In this document: one piece after another, positions 10,380-20,246 of the stretch | How positions within the stretch are numbered: the stretch's first letter is position 1 | Layout of the letters: each line of letters opens with the position of its first letter | Origin: Methylosinus trichosporium OB3b | GTDB lineage: Bacteria; Pseudomonadota; Alphaproteobacteria; Rhizobiales; Beijerinckiaceae | Assembly: GCF_002752655.1 (NCBI RefSeq) | Contig: NZ_CP023737.1 | Coordinates: 1,860,001-1,924,000 of the forward strand | Direction: 5' to 3' | Length of the DNA stretch: 64,000 bases | Translations under genes and position numbers: made by a program | Notes under the pieces: model-generated | What the model was told of the DNA's origin: nothing | The model's input: only the letters and a program-made list of their open reading frames with translations | Database searches by the model: none

Positions 10380-11905
10380 CGGTAGAGCCAGGTTTCGCTG
10401 AGCGTTTCGTCCCCGGAGCGGAGCACGAGGCGCATTTCGCAGAAGGTTTCGCCCGCAGGGTCGACATCGAAGACGACGCGGCAGGTTTTCGCCTGCGGGT
10501 TGACGAAAGTCCGAATATTGGTCGCCGCTCCGGGCGAGGTGGTCAAGTCCGCCCGGAGATTGGCCACACGCTGCGGATCGGCCAGAGCCTCGCCCATGAA
10601 CACGACGATAAAACGGCGCATCTTGGGGTAAGGCGAGCGACCGCCCCGCGCCGTCGCGGCGATGGCGAGCGGCGGACGCGCCGGCGGCGCCCAGCACCAG
10701 AACTGCCGATAGGCGTAGGTCGCCTCCTTGCCGGTCACGAGCGGCTGCTTGGGCCGCCAATAAGCGACGATATTGGCGTTGACCTCGGATTCGGACGGGA
10801 TCTCGACGAGCTGCACCGATCCCTCCCCCCAGTCGCCGATCGGCTCCATCCACAGCGAGGGCCGCCGCTCCCAATGCTGCACATCGTCCTGATAGGCGGC
10901 GATGTCGCGCTCGCGCATCAGAAAGCCGAGCCCCTTGGGGTTGGCGTCGACAAAGGCCGATATTTGTAATGTGTCGCGGTTGGAGACCGGGCGCCACAGC
11001 CATTCGTCTTTTCCGGTCAGCATTTGCAGACCATTGGTTTCGGCCACGGCCGGCCGCACATCGTCGGTGCGGCGATTGTCGAGCGGCGTGAACAGCGAGG
11101 AGGCCGCGGCGCCGGCGAGGCCGAGATGGTCGATCGCGGCGCGTGGAATCAGCGTCAGCTCGGCGTCGATCAGCGTCGCCTCGCCCGGACGCAGCGTGAA
11201 GCGATAGGCGCCGACGACGCTCTGCGACTCGAGCAGGGCGTGGATGACGAGGGCGTTGTCGGCGAGGGTGGGCTTCTCGATCCAGAATATGCGGAAGGCC
11301 GGAAACTCCTCGCCGCGCGGATCGGCGGTGCGGATGGAGAGGCCGCGCGCCGTGACGCCCAGCGTCTGCCCGCGCGCCACCGCCCGATAGAAGCTCGCGC
11401 CCTGGAACAGAGCGAGCTCGGTGTCGCCGCCGTCCTCGCGGCGGCCGATGACGCGAAAGCCGGAGAAGCCGATGTCCGGAACCTTGTCGCCGACCTTGAC
11501 GCCGCCATAGTCGAATTTCGTCTGGTCATAGGCGATGCGTCGCGCGAGATTGTCCTCTACGACATAGAGCTCGACCGGCGCCGTGAAAATGAAGCCGCGA
11601 TGCAGCGGCTCGATCGAAAAGCCGCGATTCTCGCCGCTCCATATCGCCGCCCCGGGTCGCGTCTTGACGCCGACATATTGCTCATAGCTGAGATTGGCGA
11701 AGGGCTCGCGCAGGTCGCTCGGCGGCGGAGCGAAGGGCCGTTTGGCGACGGCGCGGGCGATGTCGAGCACGGTGTCGCGGTTGAACGGGGCGGGACCGCC
11801 CGGCGGCGGGGCGGCGGGCGCGGGTTGAGCCTGGCCGCGCCCCGGTCCGACGCTCGCGGCGAGCGTGGTCAGGGCGGCTTTCAAGACGTCTCTGCGTTCG
11901 AGCAT
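10367..11905 (-). CDS. opgG: periplasmic glucan biosynthesis protein (OpgG/OpgD family)
   Basis: Periplasmic protein required for branching or release of osmoregulated periplasmic glucans. The N-terminus is MLERRDVLKAALTTLAASVG, a twin-arginine-type signal (RRDVLKAA), followed by the conserved start of the mature domain (FNRDTVLDIARAVAKRPF, LSYEQYVGVK). Later conserved blocks include PVELYVVEDN, FGFRV-like FSGFRVIGRRED, and the C-terminal Ig-like domain (CRVVFDVDPAGETFCEMRL). A Tat signal is better known for the paralogue OpgD, so the G/D label is uncertain. Length of 512 aa is standard. Co-operonic with opgH downstream. Confidence 0.9.
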   Translation of the reverse strand: MLERRDVLKAALTTLAASVGPGRGQAQPAPAAPPPGGPAPFNRDTVLDIARAVAKRPFAPPPSDLREPFANLSYEQYVGVKTRPGAAIWSGENRGFSIEPLHRGFIFTAPVELYVVEDNLARRIAYDQTKFDYGGVKVGDKVPDIGFSGFRVIGRREDGGDTELALFQGASFYRAVARGQTLGVTARGLSIRTADPRGEEFPAFRIFWIEKPTLADNALVIHALLESQSVVGAYRFTLRPGEATLIDAELTLIPRAAIDHLGLAGAAASSLFTPLDNRRTDDVRPAVAETNGLQMLTGKDEWLWRPVSNRDTLQISAFVDANPKGLGFLMRERDIAAYQDDVQHWERRPSLWMEPIGDWGEGSVQLVEIPSESEVNANIVAYWRPKQPLVTGKEATYAYRQFWCWAPPARPPLAIAATARGGRSPYPKMRRFIVVFMGEALADPQRVANLRADLTTSPGAATNIRTFVNPQAKTCRVVFDVDPAGETFCEMRLVLRSGDETLSETWLYRWTL

Positions 11906-11963
11906 TGCGAGGCCGGAACCGGGGCTGGCGGAAGGGAAAACTGCAGGAAGCGCGCGCGCCAGA

Positions 11964-11975
11964 CGGGTATACCCG
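11964..11975. promoter_or_regulatory. 12-bp perfect palindrome in the opgG-glmU divergent region
   Basis: The sequence cgggtatacccg is a perfect palindrome located 59 bp upstream of opgG and about 150 bp upstream of glmU. It could be an operator for the divergent pair, but no regulator family is recognised from it and no second copy was seen. Confidence 0.25.
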
Positions 11976-12123
11976 AAAGATCGCCGTTCGGAATGCGATT
12001 CTTTGATCTTTGGTTGCGTGATTGAAAGGGTTGCGGACTAGTTCATCGAATCGCCGCCGGGAGAGCCCCCGAGTGGCCTCGAACCCGCGAGCCTGGAGGC
12101 TCGCCAGCAAGAGCGCGGAGCCC

Positions 12124-13494
12124 ATGACTGAACAGAATCGATCGCCCGCCCGGCGCGCTCTCGCGGTGATTCTCGCCGCTGGCGAGGGAACGCGCATGAA
12201 ATCGCGCCGTCCCAAGGTGCTGCACGAGGTGGCGGGGCGCTCCATGCTCGCCCATGTGCTCGCCGCGGTCGGGGCGGCGGAAGTGGAAGCGGCCGCGGTC
12301 GTCGTCGGCGCCGGGCGCGAGGACGTCGCCGGCGAGGCTCGGCGCCTCTGCCCGGGGGCGCGGAGCTTCGTGCAGGAGCGGCAGCTCGGCACCGCCCATG
12401 CGGTGCTGGCGGCGCGCGAGGCCATCGCCGAGGGCTATGACGATCTCATCGTGCTGTTCGCGGACACGCCGCTCGTGTCGCCGGCGACCATCGCCGCGCT
12501 GCGCCGGAGTCTCGCCGAGGGCGCGGGCGTCGCCGTTCTCGCCTTCGAGGCGGCGACCCCCTACGGCTATGGGCGCATCCTTCGCGACGGCGAGGGCGGC
12601 GTGCGCGCCATTCGCGAGGAGAAGGACGCCAGCGAGGAGGAGCGGCGCGTCACGCTCTGCAACGCCGGATTAATGGCGATCGACGGCGCGAGCGCGCTCG
12701 CTCTGATGGAAGGCGTCGGCTCCGACAACGCCCAGGGCGAGTTCTATCTGACCGATGTCGTCGAGCGCGCCGTGGCGGCCGGCCTGCCGACAAGGGTCGT
12801 CCTCGCGGCGGAGGAGGAGGTGCTCGGGGTCAATGACCGGGTCCAGCTCGCCCGCGCCGAGCAGATCGCGCAGCAGCGGCTGCGTCGCGCCGCCATGCTC
12901 GGCGGAGCGACGCTGATCGCGCCCGAGACGGTGTTTCTCTCCTTCGACACACAGCTCGGCCGTGATGTGACGATCGAGCCCCATGTGGTGATCGGCCCGG
13001 GCGTCGCCATCGGCGACGGGGCGACGATTCACGCCTTTTCCCATCTCGAGGGCGCGAGCGTCGGCGCCGGGGCGCAGATCGGCCCCTATGCCCGACTGCG
13101 GCCGGGGGCGCGGCTCGCGGCCGCGGCCAAGATCGGCAATTTCGTCGAGATCAAGGCCGCCGACATCGGCGAGGGCGCGAAGGTCAATCATTTGAGCTAT
13201 ATCGGCGACGCCATTGTGGGCGCGCACGCCAATATCGGCGCCGGCGTCATCACCTGCAATTACGACGGCTTCTTCAAATATCGCACGACGATCGGGGCGA
13301 ACGCCTTCGTCGGCTCCAATTCGTCGCTGGTGGCGCCGGTGGCGATCGGCGACGGCGCCTATGTCGGCTCCGGCTCGGTGATCACCAGGGACGTCGGCGT
13401 CGACGCGCTGGCCGTGGCGCGCGGGCGGCAGATGGAAAAGGGCGGCTGGGCCAGCGCGTTTCGGGCGCGGCAATCGGAGAAGAAGAAGGGCTAG
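12124..13494 (+). CDS. glmU: bifunctional UDP-GlcNAc pyrophosphorylase/GlcN-1-P acetyltransferase
   Basis: Makes UDP-GlcNAc for peptidoglycan and lipopolysaccharide: acetylates glucosamine-1-phosphate, then uridylylates it. The ATG at 12124 ([20 protein letters not shown]) is chosen because the nucleotide-binding motif [20 protein letters not shown] follows at the usual distance; the frame is open about 100 bp further but without family-like sequence. Residues 1-235 form the uridylyltransferase domain. The rest is a left-handed beta-helix with hexapeptide repeats, ending in [11 protein letters not shown] and [14 protein letters not shown], the acetyl-CoA site. Length of 456 aa is typical. It converges on ccrM. 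Confidence 0.96.
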   Translation: MTEQNRSPARRALAVILAAGEGTRMKSRRPKVLHEVAGRSMLAHVLAAVGAAEVEAAAVVVGAGREDVAGEARRLCPGARSFVQERQLGTAHAVLAAREAIAEGYDDLIVLFADTPLVSPATIAALRRSLAEGAGVAVLAFEAATPYGYGRILRDGEGGVRAIREEKDASEEERRVTLCNAGLMAIDGASALALMEGVGSDNAQGEFYLTDVVERAVAAGLPTRVVLAAEEEVLGVNDRVQLARAEQIAQQRLRRAAMLGGATLIAPETVFLSFDTQLGRDVTIEPHVVIGPGVAIGDGATIHAFSHLEGASVGAGAQIGPYARLRPGARLAAAAKIGNFVEIKAADIGEGAKVNHLSYIGDAIVGAHANIGAGVITCNYDGFFKYRTTIGANAFVGSNSSLVAPVAIGDGAYVGSGSVITRDVGVDALAVARGRQMEKGGWASAFRARQSEKKKG

Positions 13495-13516
13495 CGGGAG
13501 GGCGGCTCCAGGCGCG

Positions 13517-14752
<1,236 letters not shown>

Positions 14753-14812
14753 TTAGGAGGGGCGCGCGGCGCTGTGTCTTTTCCGCACGGCTAAGTTAAC
14801 AAAATCATCTGT

Positions 14813-14827
14813 TTACGAGCTATTTAC
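14813..14827 (-). promoter_or_regulatory. CtrA-like box upstream of ccrM
   Basis: Read on the minus strand the sequence is GTAA-N7-GTAA (gtaaatagctcgtaa), one mismatch per half from the CtrA consensus TTAA-N7-TTAA. It lies in the AT-rich part of the 176-bp rnhB-ccrM gap, about 125 bp upstream of ccrM. CtrA activates ccrM in Caulobacter, which makes the site plausible; direct binding is inference. Confidence 0.4.
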
Positions 14828-14865
14828 CCGAGTATGGGCGCAGCTTTGCGCAACCGTGGGACGAG

Positions 14866-15468
14866 CTATTTGCGCCGCATCGGCGAAAAGCTCGTGCGGT
14901 GGTGCGGGGTCGGCCCGAGCGCCGCTATGGCGGCGAGATGCTCCTTTGTCCCATAGCCCGCGTTGGCGGCGAAGCCATAGGCCGGATAGAGCTCGGCGAG
15001 GCGGCGCATCTGGCGGTCGCGCATCACCTTGGCGACGATCGAGGCGGCGGCGATCGACAGGCAGGAGGCGTCGCCCTTGACGATCGCCTCGGCCGGGCAG
15101 GCGAGACTCGGCGGATCATTGCCGTCGATCAGCGCATGGCGCGGGGCGAGCGAGAGCGCGGCGACCGCCCGCGCCATGGCGGCGAGCGTCGCCTGCCGGA
15201 TGTTCATCGCGTCGATCTCCTCGGCGCTGACGAAGGCGACGCCGATGGCGAGCGCGCTCGCGGCGATGCGCTCGAAGGCGGCGGCGCGCGCCTCGGCGGT
15301 GAGCGCTTTCGAATCGTCGACGCCTTCCGGCAGCCGGCGCGGATCGAGAATCACCGCCGCCGCCGCCACCGGGCCGGCCAGCGGCCCCCTGCCCGCCTCG
15401 TCCACGCCCGCGACCGGCCACAATCCATCGCGCAGCAGGCGCGTCTCTAGGCGGAAATGCGGAGGCAT
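14866..15468 (-). CDS. rnhB: ribonuclease HII
   Basis: Removes ribonucleotides embedded in DNA. The start chosen (ATG at 15466-15468, [12 protein letters not shown]) places the catalytic block [20 protein letters not shown] at about residue 20, normal for the family. An in-frame start at 15507 would add 13 unrelated residues. Other conserved pieces are [19 protein letters not shown] and [18 protein letters not shown] (acidic catalytic residues within). Gene order rnhB then ccrM on the same strand is typical of rhizobial chromosomes. Confidence 0.95.
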   Translation of the reverse strand: MPPHFRLETRLLRDGLWPVAGVDEAGRGPLAGPVAAAAVILDPRRLPEGVDDSKALTAEARAAAFERIAASALAIGVAFVSAEEIDAMNIRQATLAAMARAVAALSLAPRHALIDGNDPPSLACPAEAIVKGDASCLSIAAASIVAKVMRDRQMRRLAELYPAYGFAANAGYGTKEHLAAIAALGPTPHHRTSFSPMRRK

Positions 15469-15763
15469 GACGTCTCGGTTCTTCGGTAGAGGTACGGAAA
15501 GAAACACAGATTCCTCAAGACGGCAATTCTGCCGGCGGCGGCTGGTCGCGAGCCGCCGCGGTCGTCCGCTTCAGTCGTGGCTCTTTGGTTCGGCCACGGA
15601 CCAAAGGTCGGTTTCGGCGCTCTGTCGGGCTGTGATAAGCTAAAGTTCTAGTGGTTTGCTTCATCGAAACTGATGGGCCGCGAAAGCGAGCCTGAGGCTC
15701 GTTCTTTCTGCCCCGTCAAATCGAAAGAATCGCGCCAGAGCTTGCATCACGCGGCGGGTCCGG

Positions 15764-17095
15764 ATGGCGAAAAATCGATTGTCATGCAGCGTTCTCGCAG
15801 GCGGCCCAACACTGCGGGCGGCGTCGGCTCTGCTCGGCGCTCTCGTTTTGCTCGGGCCTTTGGCTTCCGGCGCGGAAAAGAAAGCGGCGGATTTGCCTCC
15901 GCCACCCGGAACGCTCGCGCGGGAGCTCGAGCATTCAGGCGCCGGCGCTCCCCGCGCCGCCGTGAGCCCTGTGGGCGGCGATCCTGCGCTTGGGCGGCCG
16001 ATCGAGATCCCCTTTGTCCTCGAGGGCGGCCACATAATCGTCGAGGCTTCGATCAACGGGGGCCCGTTGCTGCCCTTCCTTTTCGACACCGGCGCGGGGA
16101 CGACGCTCACGGAGGATACGGCGCAGGGCCTGCGAACGTCGGCCAAGAGGAGCCTGCAAGTCGGTGGGGTGGGTCGGAAACGGTTATCGGCGAGAACGAT
16201 TGAAGTGGATCGAATCACGATCGGCGCCGCGACCTTCGAGCACCATACCGTGACGGTCCACGACTTTCGCAACATCATTGTCGATCGCGGATCACGAGCG
16301 CGGCTGGCGGGCTTTATCGGCTCGGAGCTGCTCATGAGATTTGCTGTCACGATCGATTTCAAGCAGCGGCTCCTGACGTTTAACGCGCTTGGATTCCGGC
16401 CTCCGTCGTCGCAATTCGCATTGCCGCTCGGCATGTCGATCTCGCCCGAAGGGCTCAGCCTTCCGTCTGTGCAGGCGGAGGTGGACGGGGTCGCCGGCGA
16501 GTTCGTCCTCGACACCGGCTCGACCGGCGAAGTCTTCGTGTCGAGGGCTTTTCAGAGGTCGCGCGCATTCGGCGGCCGCGGCAAATCCTTTCGCTTCTTG
16601 GGCGCGGGCGGGATCGGCGGGCCGGCGCATGTTTCGCTCGGCTTTGGCGAGCGACTGCGCTTGGGTCCGCTTTCGCTGTCTCCGCCCATGATCATGGGCT
16701 CGATGGACGAGGCCGGCTTTGCCGTGCCGCCGAGCATCGCCGGACTCATCGGCTACGGCGTACTGAGGCTTTTTGTCGTGACCATCGATTATCAGGCCGG
16801 CCGTGTCTATTTCGAACGCATCGCCGGCCGAGAACTTCCGACGGCCTTTCGCAGCGCCGGGATGATGCTCGACAAGCCGGACCATGACGCATTCGAGATT
16901 CTCGACGTTCTCGCGGGTTCGGCTGCCGAACGCGCCGGGCTGCGGCGCGGCGACCTAATCGTCGAAGTCGGGGGCCGATCGGCGCGCGACCTCGGAATCA
17001 GCGATCTTTCCGTAAGGGACTCGGAGGAGACTCTACTGGTCACGACGAGCGACCGGCGCAGCTACGACCTGGCAATTGAGAAGCTCCTGCCCTGA
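15764..17095 (+). CDS. exported retropepsin-like aspartic protease with PDZ domain
   Basis: Signal-peptide region (about residues 15-37, LALLG-type hydrophobic stretch ending SGAE), then two retropepsin-like lobes, each with an active-site triad: LFDTGAGTTL (Asp108) and LDTGSTGEVF (Asp250). A PDZ domain follows at about 350-430 (VLAGSAAERAGLRRGDLIVEV). Both lobes keep D-T-G, so a single chain could form a pepsin-like active site. It is probably periplasmic. It diverges from rnhB across 295 bp in which I see no further gene. A related but degenerate protein is encoded at 40287-41531. Substrate unknown. Confidence 0.8.
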   Translation: MAKNRLSCSVLAGGPTLRAASALLGALVLLGPLASGAEKKAADLPPPPGTLARELEHSGAGAPRAAVSPVGGDPALGRPIEIPFVLEGGHIIVEASINGGPLLPFLFDTGAGTTLTEDTAQGLRTSAKRSLQVGGVGRKRLSARTIEVDRITIGAATFEHHTVTVHDFRNIIVDRGSRARLAGFIGSELLMRFAVTIDFKQRLLTFNALGFRPPSSQFALPLGMSISPEGLSLPSVQAEVDGVAGEFVLDTGSTGEVFVSRAFQRSRAFGGRGKSFRFLGAGGIGGPAHVSLGFGERLRLGPLSLSPPMIMGSMDEAGFAVPPSIAGLIGYGVLRLFVVTIDYQAGRVYFERIAGRELPTAFRSAGMMLDKPDHDAFEILDVLAGSAAERAGLRRGDLIVEVGGRSARDLGISDLSVRDSEETLLVTTSDRRSYDLAIEKLLP

Positions 17096-17119
17096 CGACG
17101 CCGCCACCAGCCGGCCGCC

Positions 17120-18301
17120 TCAAAACAGGCTGAGCTGCTCGGCCCCGCAGCGCGGCGCGCGGAACAGATCGGAGCGCAGACGCGTGTGGGAGAAGCCGAG
17201 CCGGGCCGCTGCGACCTCGAATCGGCGGCCGAGCATCCAGGCGTAGGGACCGTCCCCGGTCATGCGCTTGTCGAAGGAAGGGTCATAGAGCTTGCCGTCG
17301 CGCGCCGAGCGCACCAGCGACAGGACATGCCGGGCCTTGTCCGGAAAATGAGTGACCAGCCATTCGCTGAACACTTCCCTCAGCTCCAGCGGCAGGCGCA
17401 GCATCACATAGCCGGCCTCGCGCGCCCCGGCCGCATGGGCGCGGGTCAGAATCGTCTCGATCTCGGCGTCGTTGATCCCCGGAATGATCGGCGCGACCAG
17501 CACCGTGACGGGAATTCCGGCCGCGGACAGCGCCTCGATCGTCGCGAGACGGCGCTCCGGCGCGGCGGCGCGCGGCTCCATCGCCCGCGCCAGCGCCGGA
17601 TCGAGCGTCGTCACCGAGATCGCCACTTTGACGAGCCCCTTGCGGGCCATGGGCGCGAGCAGATCGATGTCGCGCGTGACCAAAGAGGATTTGGTGACGA
17701 TGCCGATCGGATGATCGGCGCGGCTCGCCACCTCCAGTAGCCCGCGGGTGATTCGATAGCGCTTCTCGACCGGCTGATAGGGATCGGTATTGGCGCCGAT
17801 GGCGATGGTCTTGGGCGAATAGCCCGGCGCCGAGAGCTCGCGCTCCAGCAGCTGCGCCGCCCCCTCCTTGACGAAAATCTCGGTCTCGAAATCCAATCCG
17901 GAGGAGAGCCCCATATAGGCGTGGGTCGGCCGCGCATAGCAATAGACGCAGCCATGCTCGCAGCCGCGATAAGGGTTCACCGAACGGTCGAAGGAAATAT
18001 CCGGCGAATCGTTGCGGGTGACGATCGTCCGCGCCCGCTCGACATGAATATTGGTGCGCAGCGCTTCGGGCTCATCGAACGTATTCCATCCGTCGTCGGA
18101 GGCGACGCGCTGCTCGCGCTCGAAACGTCCGCTCGGGTTCGAGAGAGCGCCGCGGCCCCGTCTGCGGGCCGGATCGACGATGGGCCGTTCCTCGGCGGAA
18201 AAATCCACGACCGCGCCGATCGCCGCGCGGCTGCGACGCGCCGCCCCGCGCCAATCGGCTCGTTCCGCCTTTTCGATCAGACGTTTTGCAGCGCTCGCCA
18301 T
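17120..18301 (-). CDS. PA0069 family radical SAM protein (SplB-related)
   Basis: Radical SAM enzyme related to spore photoproduct lyase. The [4Fe-4S] cluster motif is C-x3-C-x2-C in YRGCEHGCVYCYARP (Cys114, 118, 121). Family blocks NPYRGCEHG, KTIAIGANTDPYQPVEK, IGIVTKSSLVTRDIDLL and VLVAPIIPGINDAEIE follow. Length of 393 aa is typical. The biochemical function of this family is not established. Two tandem LexA-type boxes lie 142-175 bp upstream of the start, so SOS control is possible. It converges with the retropepsin-like gene. Confidence 0.88.
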   Translation of the reverse strand: MASAAKRLIEKAERADWRGAARRSRAAIGAVVDFSAEERPIVDPARRRGRGALSNPSGRFEREQRVASDDGWNTFDEPEALRTNIHVERARTIVTRNDSPDISFDRSVNPYRGCEHGCVYCYARPTHAYMGLSSGLDFETEIFVKEGAAQLLERELSAPGYSPKTIAIGANTDPYQPVEKRYRITRGLLEVASRADHPIGIVTKSSLVTRDIDLLAPMARKGLVKVAISVTTLDPALARAMEPRAAAPERRLATIEALSAAGIPVTVLVAPIIPGINDAEIETILTRAHAAGAREAGYVMLRLPLELREVFSEWLVTHFPDKARHVLSLVRSARDGKLYDPSFDKRMTGDGPYAWMLGRRFEVAAARLGFSHTRLRSDLFRAPRCGAEQLSLF

Positions 18302-18442
18302 CGCAACCTCCGTGCTCGCTCACGTCGGCGGCCCATGGTCGACGATGCGCCGGGAAGCGACGCTCGGCGCAAAACGACCATGGACCCGACGCGACAACGC
18401 TCGACTACTGAGGACTTTAGGGGACTTGTTTACGCGGGGACG

Positions 18443-18457
18443 GAACATACTCGGAAC
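18443..18457. promoter_or_regulatory. LexA-type SOS box 1
   Basis: gaacatactcggaac is an exact GAAC-N7-GAAC direct repeat, the alphaproteobacterial LexA operator. It lies 142 bp upstream of the radical SAM gene and four bases from a second box. Confidence 0.7.
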
Positions 18458-18461
18458 AAGA

Positions 18462-18476
18462 GAACGTATAAGGAAC
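18462..18476. promoter_or_regulatory. LexA-type SOS box 2
   Basis: gaacgtataaggaac is a second exact GAAC-N7-GAAC repeat, 19 bp downstream of the first, so the two lie nearly two helical turns apart. The spacer contains tataag, which could be a -10 element on the plus strand. Confidence 0.7.
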
Positions 18477-18614
18477 ACGCCAGGCGTGGTCAAGCGTCCT
18501 CCGCGGCGGCGCGAAAATTTTCCACGCCGCGCGCGCCCGCGTCATTGTCCGGTCACGGGGGGCTCTTATGTCTGGAGATAGAGCAACCGATGGCGTCACG
18601 GCCACGGAGGCTCG

Positions 18615-18651
18615 AACGCCGGGCCGGAGGTACGTCCGGCGTTTTTCTTTT
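18615..18651 (+). terminator. intrinsic terminator, plus strand
   Basis: An 8-bp stem (aacgccgg paired with ccggcgtt) is followed at once by tttttctttt. The T-run is on the plus strand, so a plus-strand transcript from 18302-18615 is implied; the leftward methyltransferase gene ends 38 bp away and does not need it in this orientation. Confidence 0.6.
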
Positions 18652-18688
18652 CAGCGTCGTTTTCGTTTCGGCGCCCTGCGATCGCCCC

Positions 18689-19414
18689 TCAGGGCTTGAC
18701 CGCGGTCACCAGAGTGTCGACGCCTTCGCGATATTCGACGCTGACAGCGGTGAAGCCCAGCGCTTCCAGCCGCGCCAACGCCGGCGTCAGATACATGATG
18801 TGCTCGGGCGACTCGTCGCTGAAGAGATGCGCGATCCAATCCTCGAGCAGATCATAGCGGCCGAGGGCGCCGAGCTTGTCGAACCAGCTGCGCACCTCCG
18901 CTTGCGTTGAGGCGAGATGCGCCGCGCGATCGTCCATCGCGTAACGATCGCCGTTCAGCAGCAGGCCGCCCGACTTCAGCGCGCGAAACGCCGCCGCGAG
19001 CGCGTCATGACGGTAATCGTCGAGGAAATTATGAATGGCGTAGTTCGACGAGATCACGTCGAGGCTCGCCTCCGGCAGAGCGCGCAGGCTCGTCAGCGCG
19101 TCGACCTCGACGAAAGCGACGCGCCCGGCGTCGACATAGGCGGACAAATGCGAACGCGCCTGATCGAGCATTTTAGCGGCGCTGTCGATGGCGGTGAGAT
19201 GGAGGTCCTCACGATAGGCGAGCAGCGGCAGCGTGCTCACGCCCGAGCCGCAGCCGATCTCCAGCGCCTCGAGCGCCTCGCCCTCGCGCCAGCCCGCGAC
19301 CCGCTCGGCGACGCGGCGGGCCAGAACGGCGGCGTTGGGACAGATGAGCTCCAGCATCCGATATTCGGCGCCGATGGGGCCGGTGAAGAGATTTTCATCC
19401 AGGGGTCGGGACAT
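18689..19414 (-). CDS. class I SAM-dependent methyltransferase
   Basis: A 241-residue Rossmann-fold methyltransferase. Motif I is ALEIGCGSGVSTLPLL (SAM glycine loop), motif II includes LTAIDSAAKMLDQAR, and a motif IV region is LDVISSNYAIHNFLDD. The start is set at the ATG at 19412-19414 (MSRPLDENLFTGPIG); upstream frame overlaps ccdA as shadow. It lies 8 bp downstream of ccdA on the same strand, so the two are probably co-transcribed. Substrate is not identifiable from sequence. Confidence 0.82.
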   Translation of the reverse strand: MSRPLDENLFTGPIGAEYRMLELICPNAAVLARRVAERVAGWREGEALEALEIGCGSGVSTLPLLAYREDLHLTAIDSAAKMLDQARSHLSAYVDAGRVAFVEVDALTSLRALPEASLDVISSNYAIHNFLDDYRHDALAAAFRALKSGGLLLNGDRYAMDDRAAHLASTQAEVRSWFDKLGALGRYDLLEDWIAHLFSDESPEHIMYLTPALARLEALGFTAVSVEYREGVDTLVTAVKP

Positions 19415-19422
19415 GGGCGAGC

Positions 19423-20154
19423 TCAGCCGAATTGCGCGAGGCCGGGGAAGGTCTGCAGCAGCCAGAAGGACATATTCTGCATCGCTCCGGTCAGAAAGGC
19501 GAGGCCCGTGACGACGAGCAGCGCGCCGACAATTTTCTCGACCTTGCCGAAATGCCGCTTGAAGCGCTGCATGAAGCCCATGAACGGCCCCATCGCCGCC
19601 GCCGCGACGAGGAAGGGGAGTCCGAGGCCGGCCGAATAGACAGCGAGCAGAGCGGCGCCGCGCGCCACCGTCTCCTGCGAGCCGGCGACAGCGAGAATGG
19701 CGGCGAGGATCGGGCCGATGCACGGCGTCCAGCCGAAGGCGAAAGCGAGGCCCATTACATAAGCGCCGAGCCGGCCGACCGGGCGGCCGACCTCGAAGCG
19801 CTTCTCGCGATAGAGCAGGCCGATCTTGAACACGCCGAGAAAATGCAGCCCCATCAGAATAATCGCCAGCCCGGCGGCGATCGAGAGAATTTCGAGATTG
19901 GCGCGCAGGACTTTTCCGAACACGCTGGCGGTGGCGCCGAGCGCCACGAAGACGGTGGAAAAGCCGGCGACGAACAGCAGCGCGGCGATCAGCACGTCGC
20001 GCTTCGCCCGCGCCTTGCCCGCGATGGTCAACTCCTCGAGGCTCGCCCCGGCGATGAAGGTGAGATAGGGCGGCACCAGCGGCAGCACGCAGGGGGAGAG
20101 GAATGAGAGAACGCCCGCCGCGGCGGCGGCGGGAAAGGTGACGTCGGCCGCCAT
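19423..20154 (-). CDS. ccdA: cytochrome c biogenesis protein CcdA
   Basis: Six-transmembrane thiol-disulfide transporter that carries reducing equivalents from cytoplasmic thioredoxin to the periplasm for cytochrome c maturation. The two redox cysteines are in LSFLSPCVLPLVPPYL (first helix) and FGWTPCIGPILAAIL (fourth helix), both with the expected flanking prolines. Length of 243 aa is typical. It diverges from the tryptophanase gene across 92 bp. Confidence 0.93.
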   Translation of the reverse strand: MAADVTFPAAAAAGVLSFLSPCVLPLVPPYLTFIAGASLEELTIAGKARAKRDVLIAALLFVAGFSTVFVALGATASVFGKVLRANLEILSIAAGLAIILMGLHFLGVFKIGLLYREKRFEVGRPVGRLGAYVMGLAFAFGWTPCIGPILAAILAVAGSQETVARGAALLAVYSAGLGLPFLVAAAAMGPFMGFMQRFKRHFGKVEKIVGALLVVTGLAFLTGAMQNMSFWLLQTFPGLAQFG

Positions 20155-20246
20155 GGGAGCTCCTCGCTTCGCATGCGCCTTGTGCCACAGCCCGCACGCC
20201 GACGCAAAATCCGCCCTATCTCGAAGAGAGCGGCAAGGAGGAGATC

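Larger units (their letters stand above)
18302..18688. other. 387-bp gene-free region with SOS boxes and a plus-strand terminator
   Basis: No convincing protein gene. It holds two tandem GAAC-N7-GAAC sites and a plus-strand intrinsic terminator at 18615-18651. A 43-codon frame (18568-18699, beginning MSGDRATDGV) runs through the terminator and is arginine-rich at its end, so I do not call it. The layout would suit a short plus-strand RNA starting near the SOS boxes, or simply the upstream region of the radical SAM gene on the minus strand. Confidence 0.5.

Noticed and set aside
12040..12130. tRNA-Ser-like stretch (gccgggagagcccccgagtggcc... with a cgagcctggaggctcg hairpin)
   Set aside because: The hairpin has the wrong stem and loop size for an anticodon arm, and no T-arm or matching acceptor strand follows before the glmU start.
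18568..18699. A 43-codon plus-strand frame downstream of the SOS boxes
   Set aside because: It runs through the terminator and ends in an Arg/Phe-rich stretch encoded by the stem and T-run; no ribosome site is evident.
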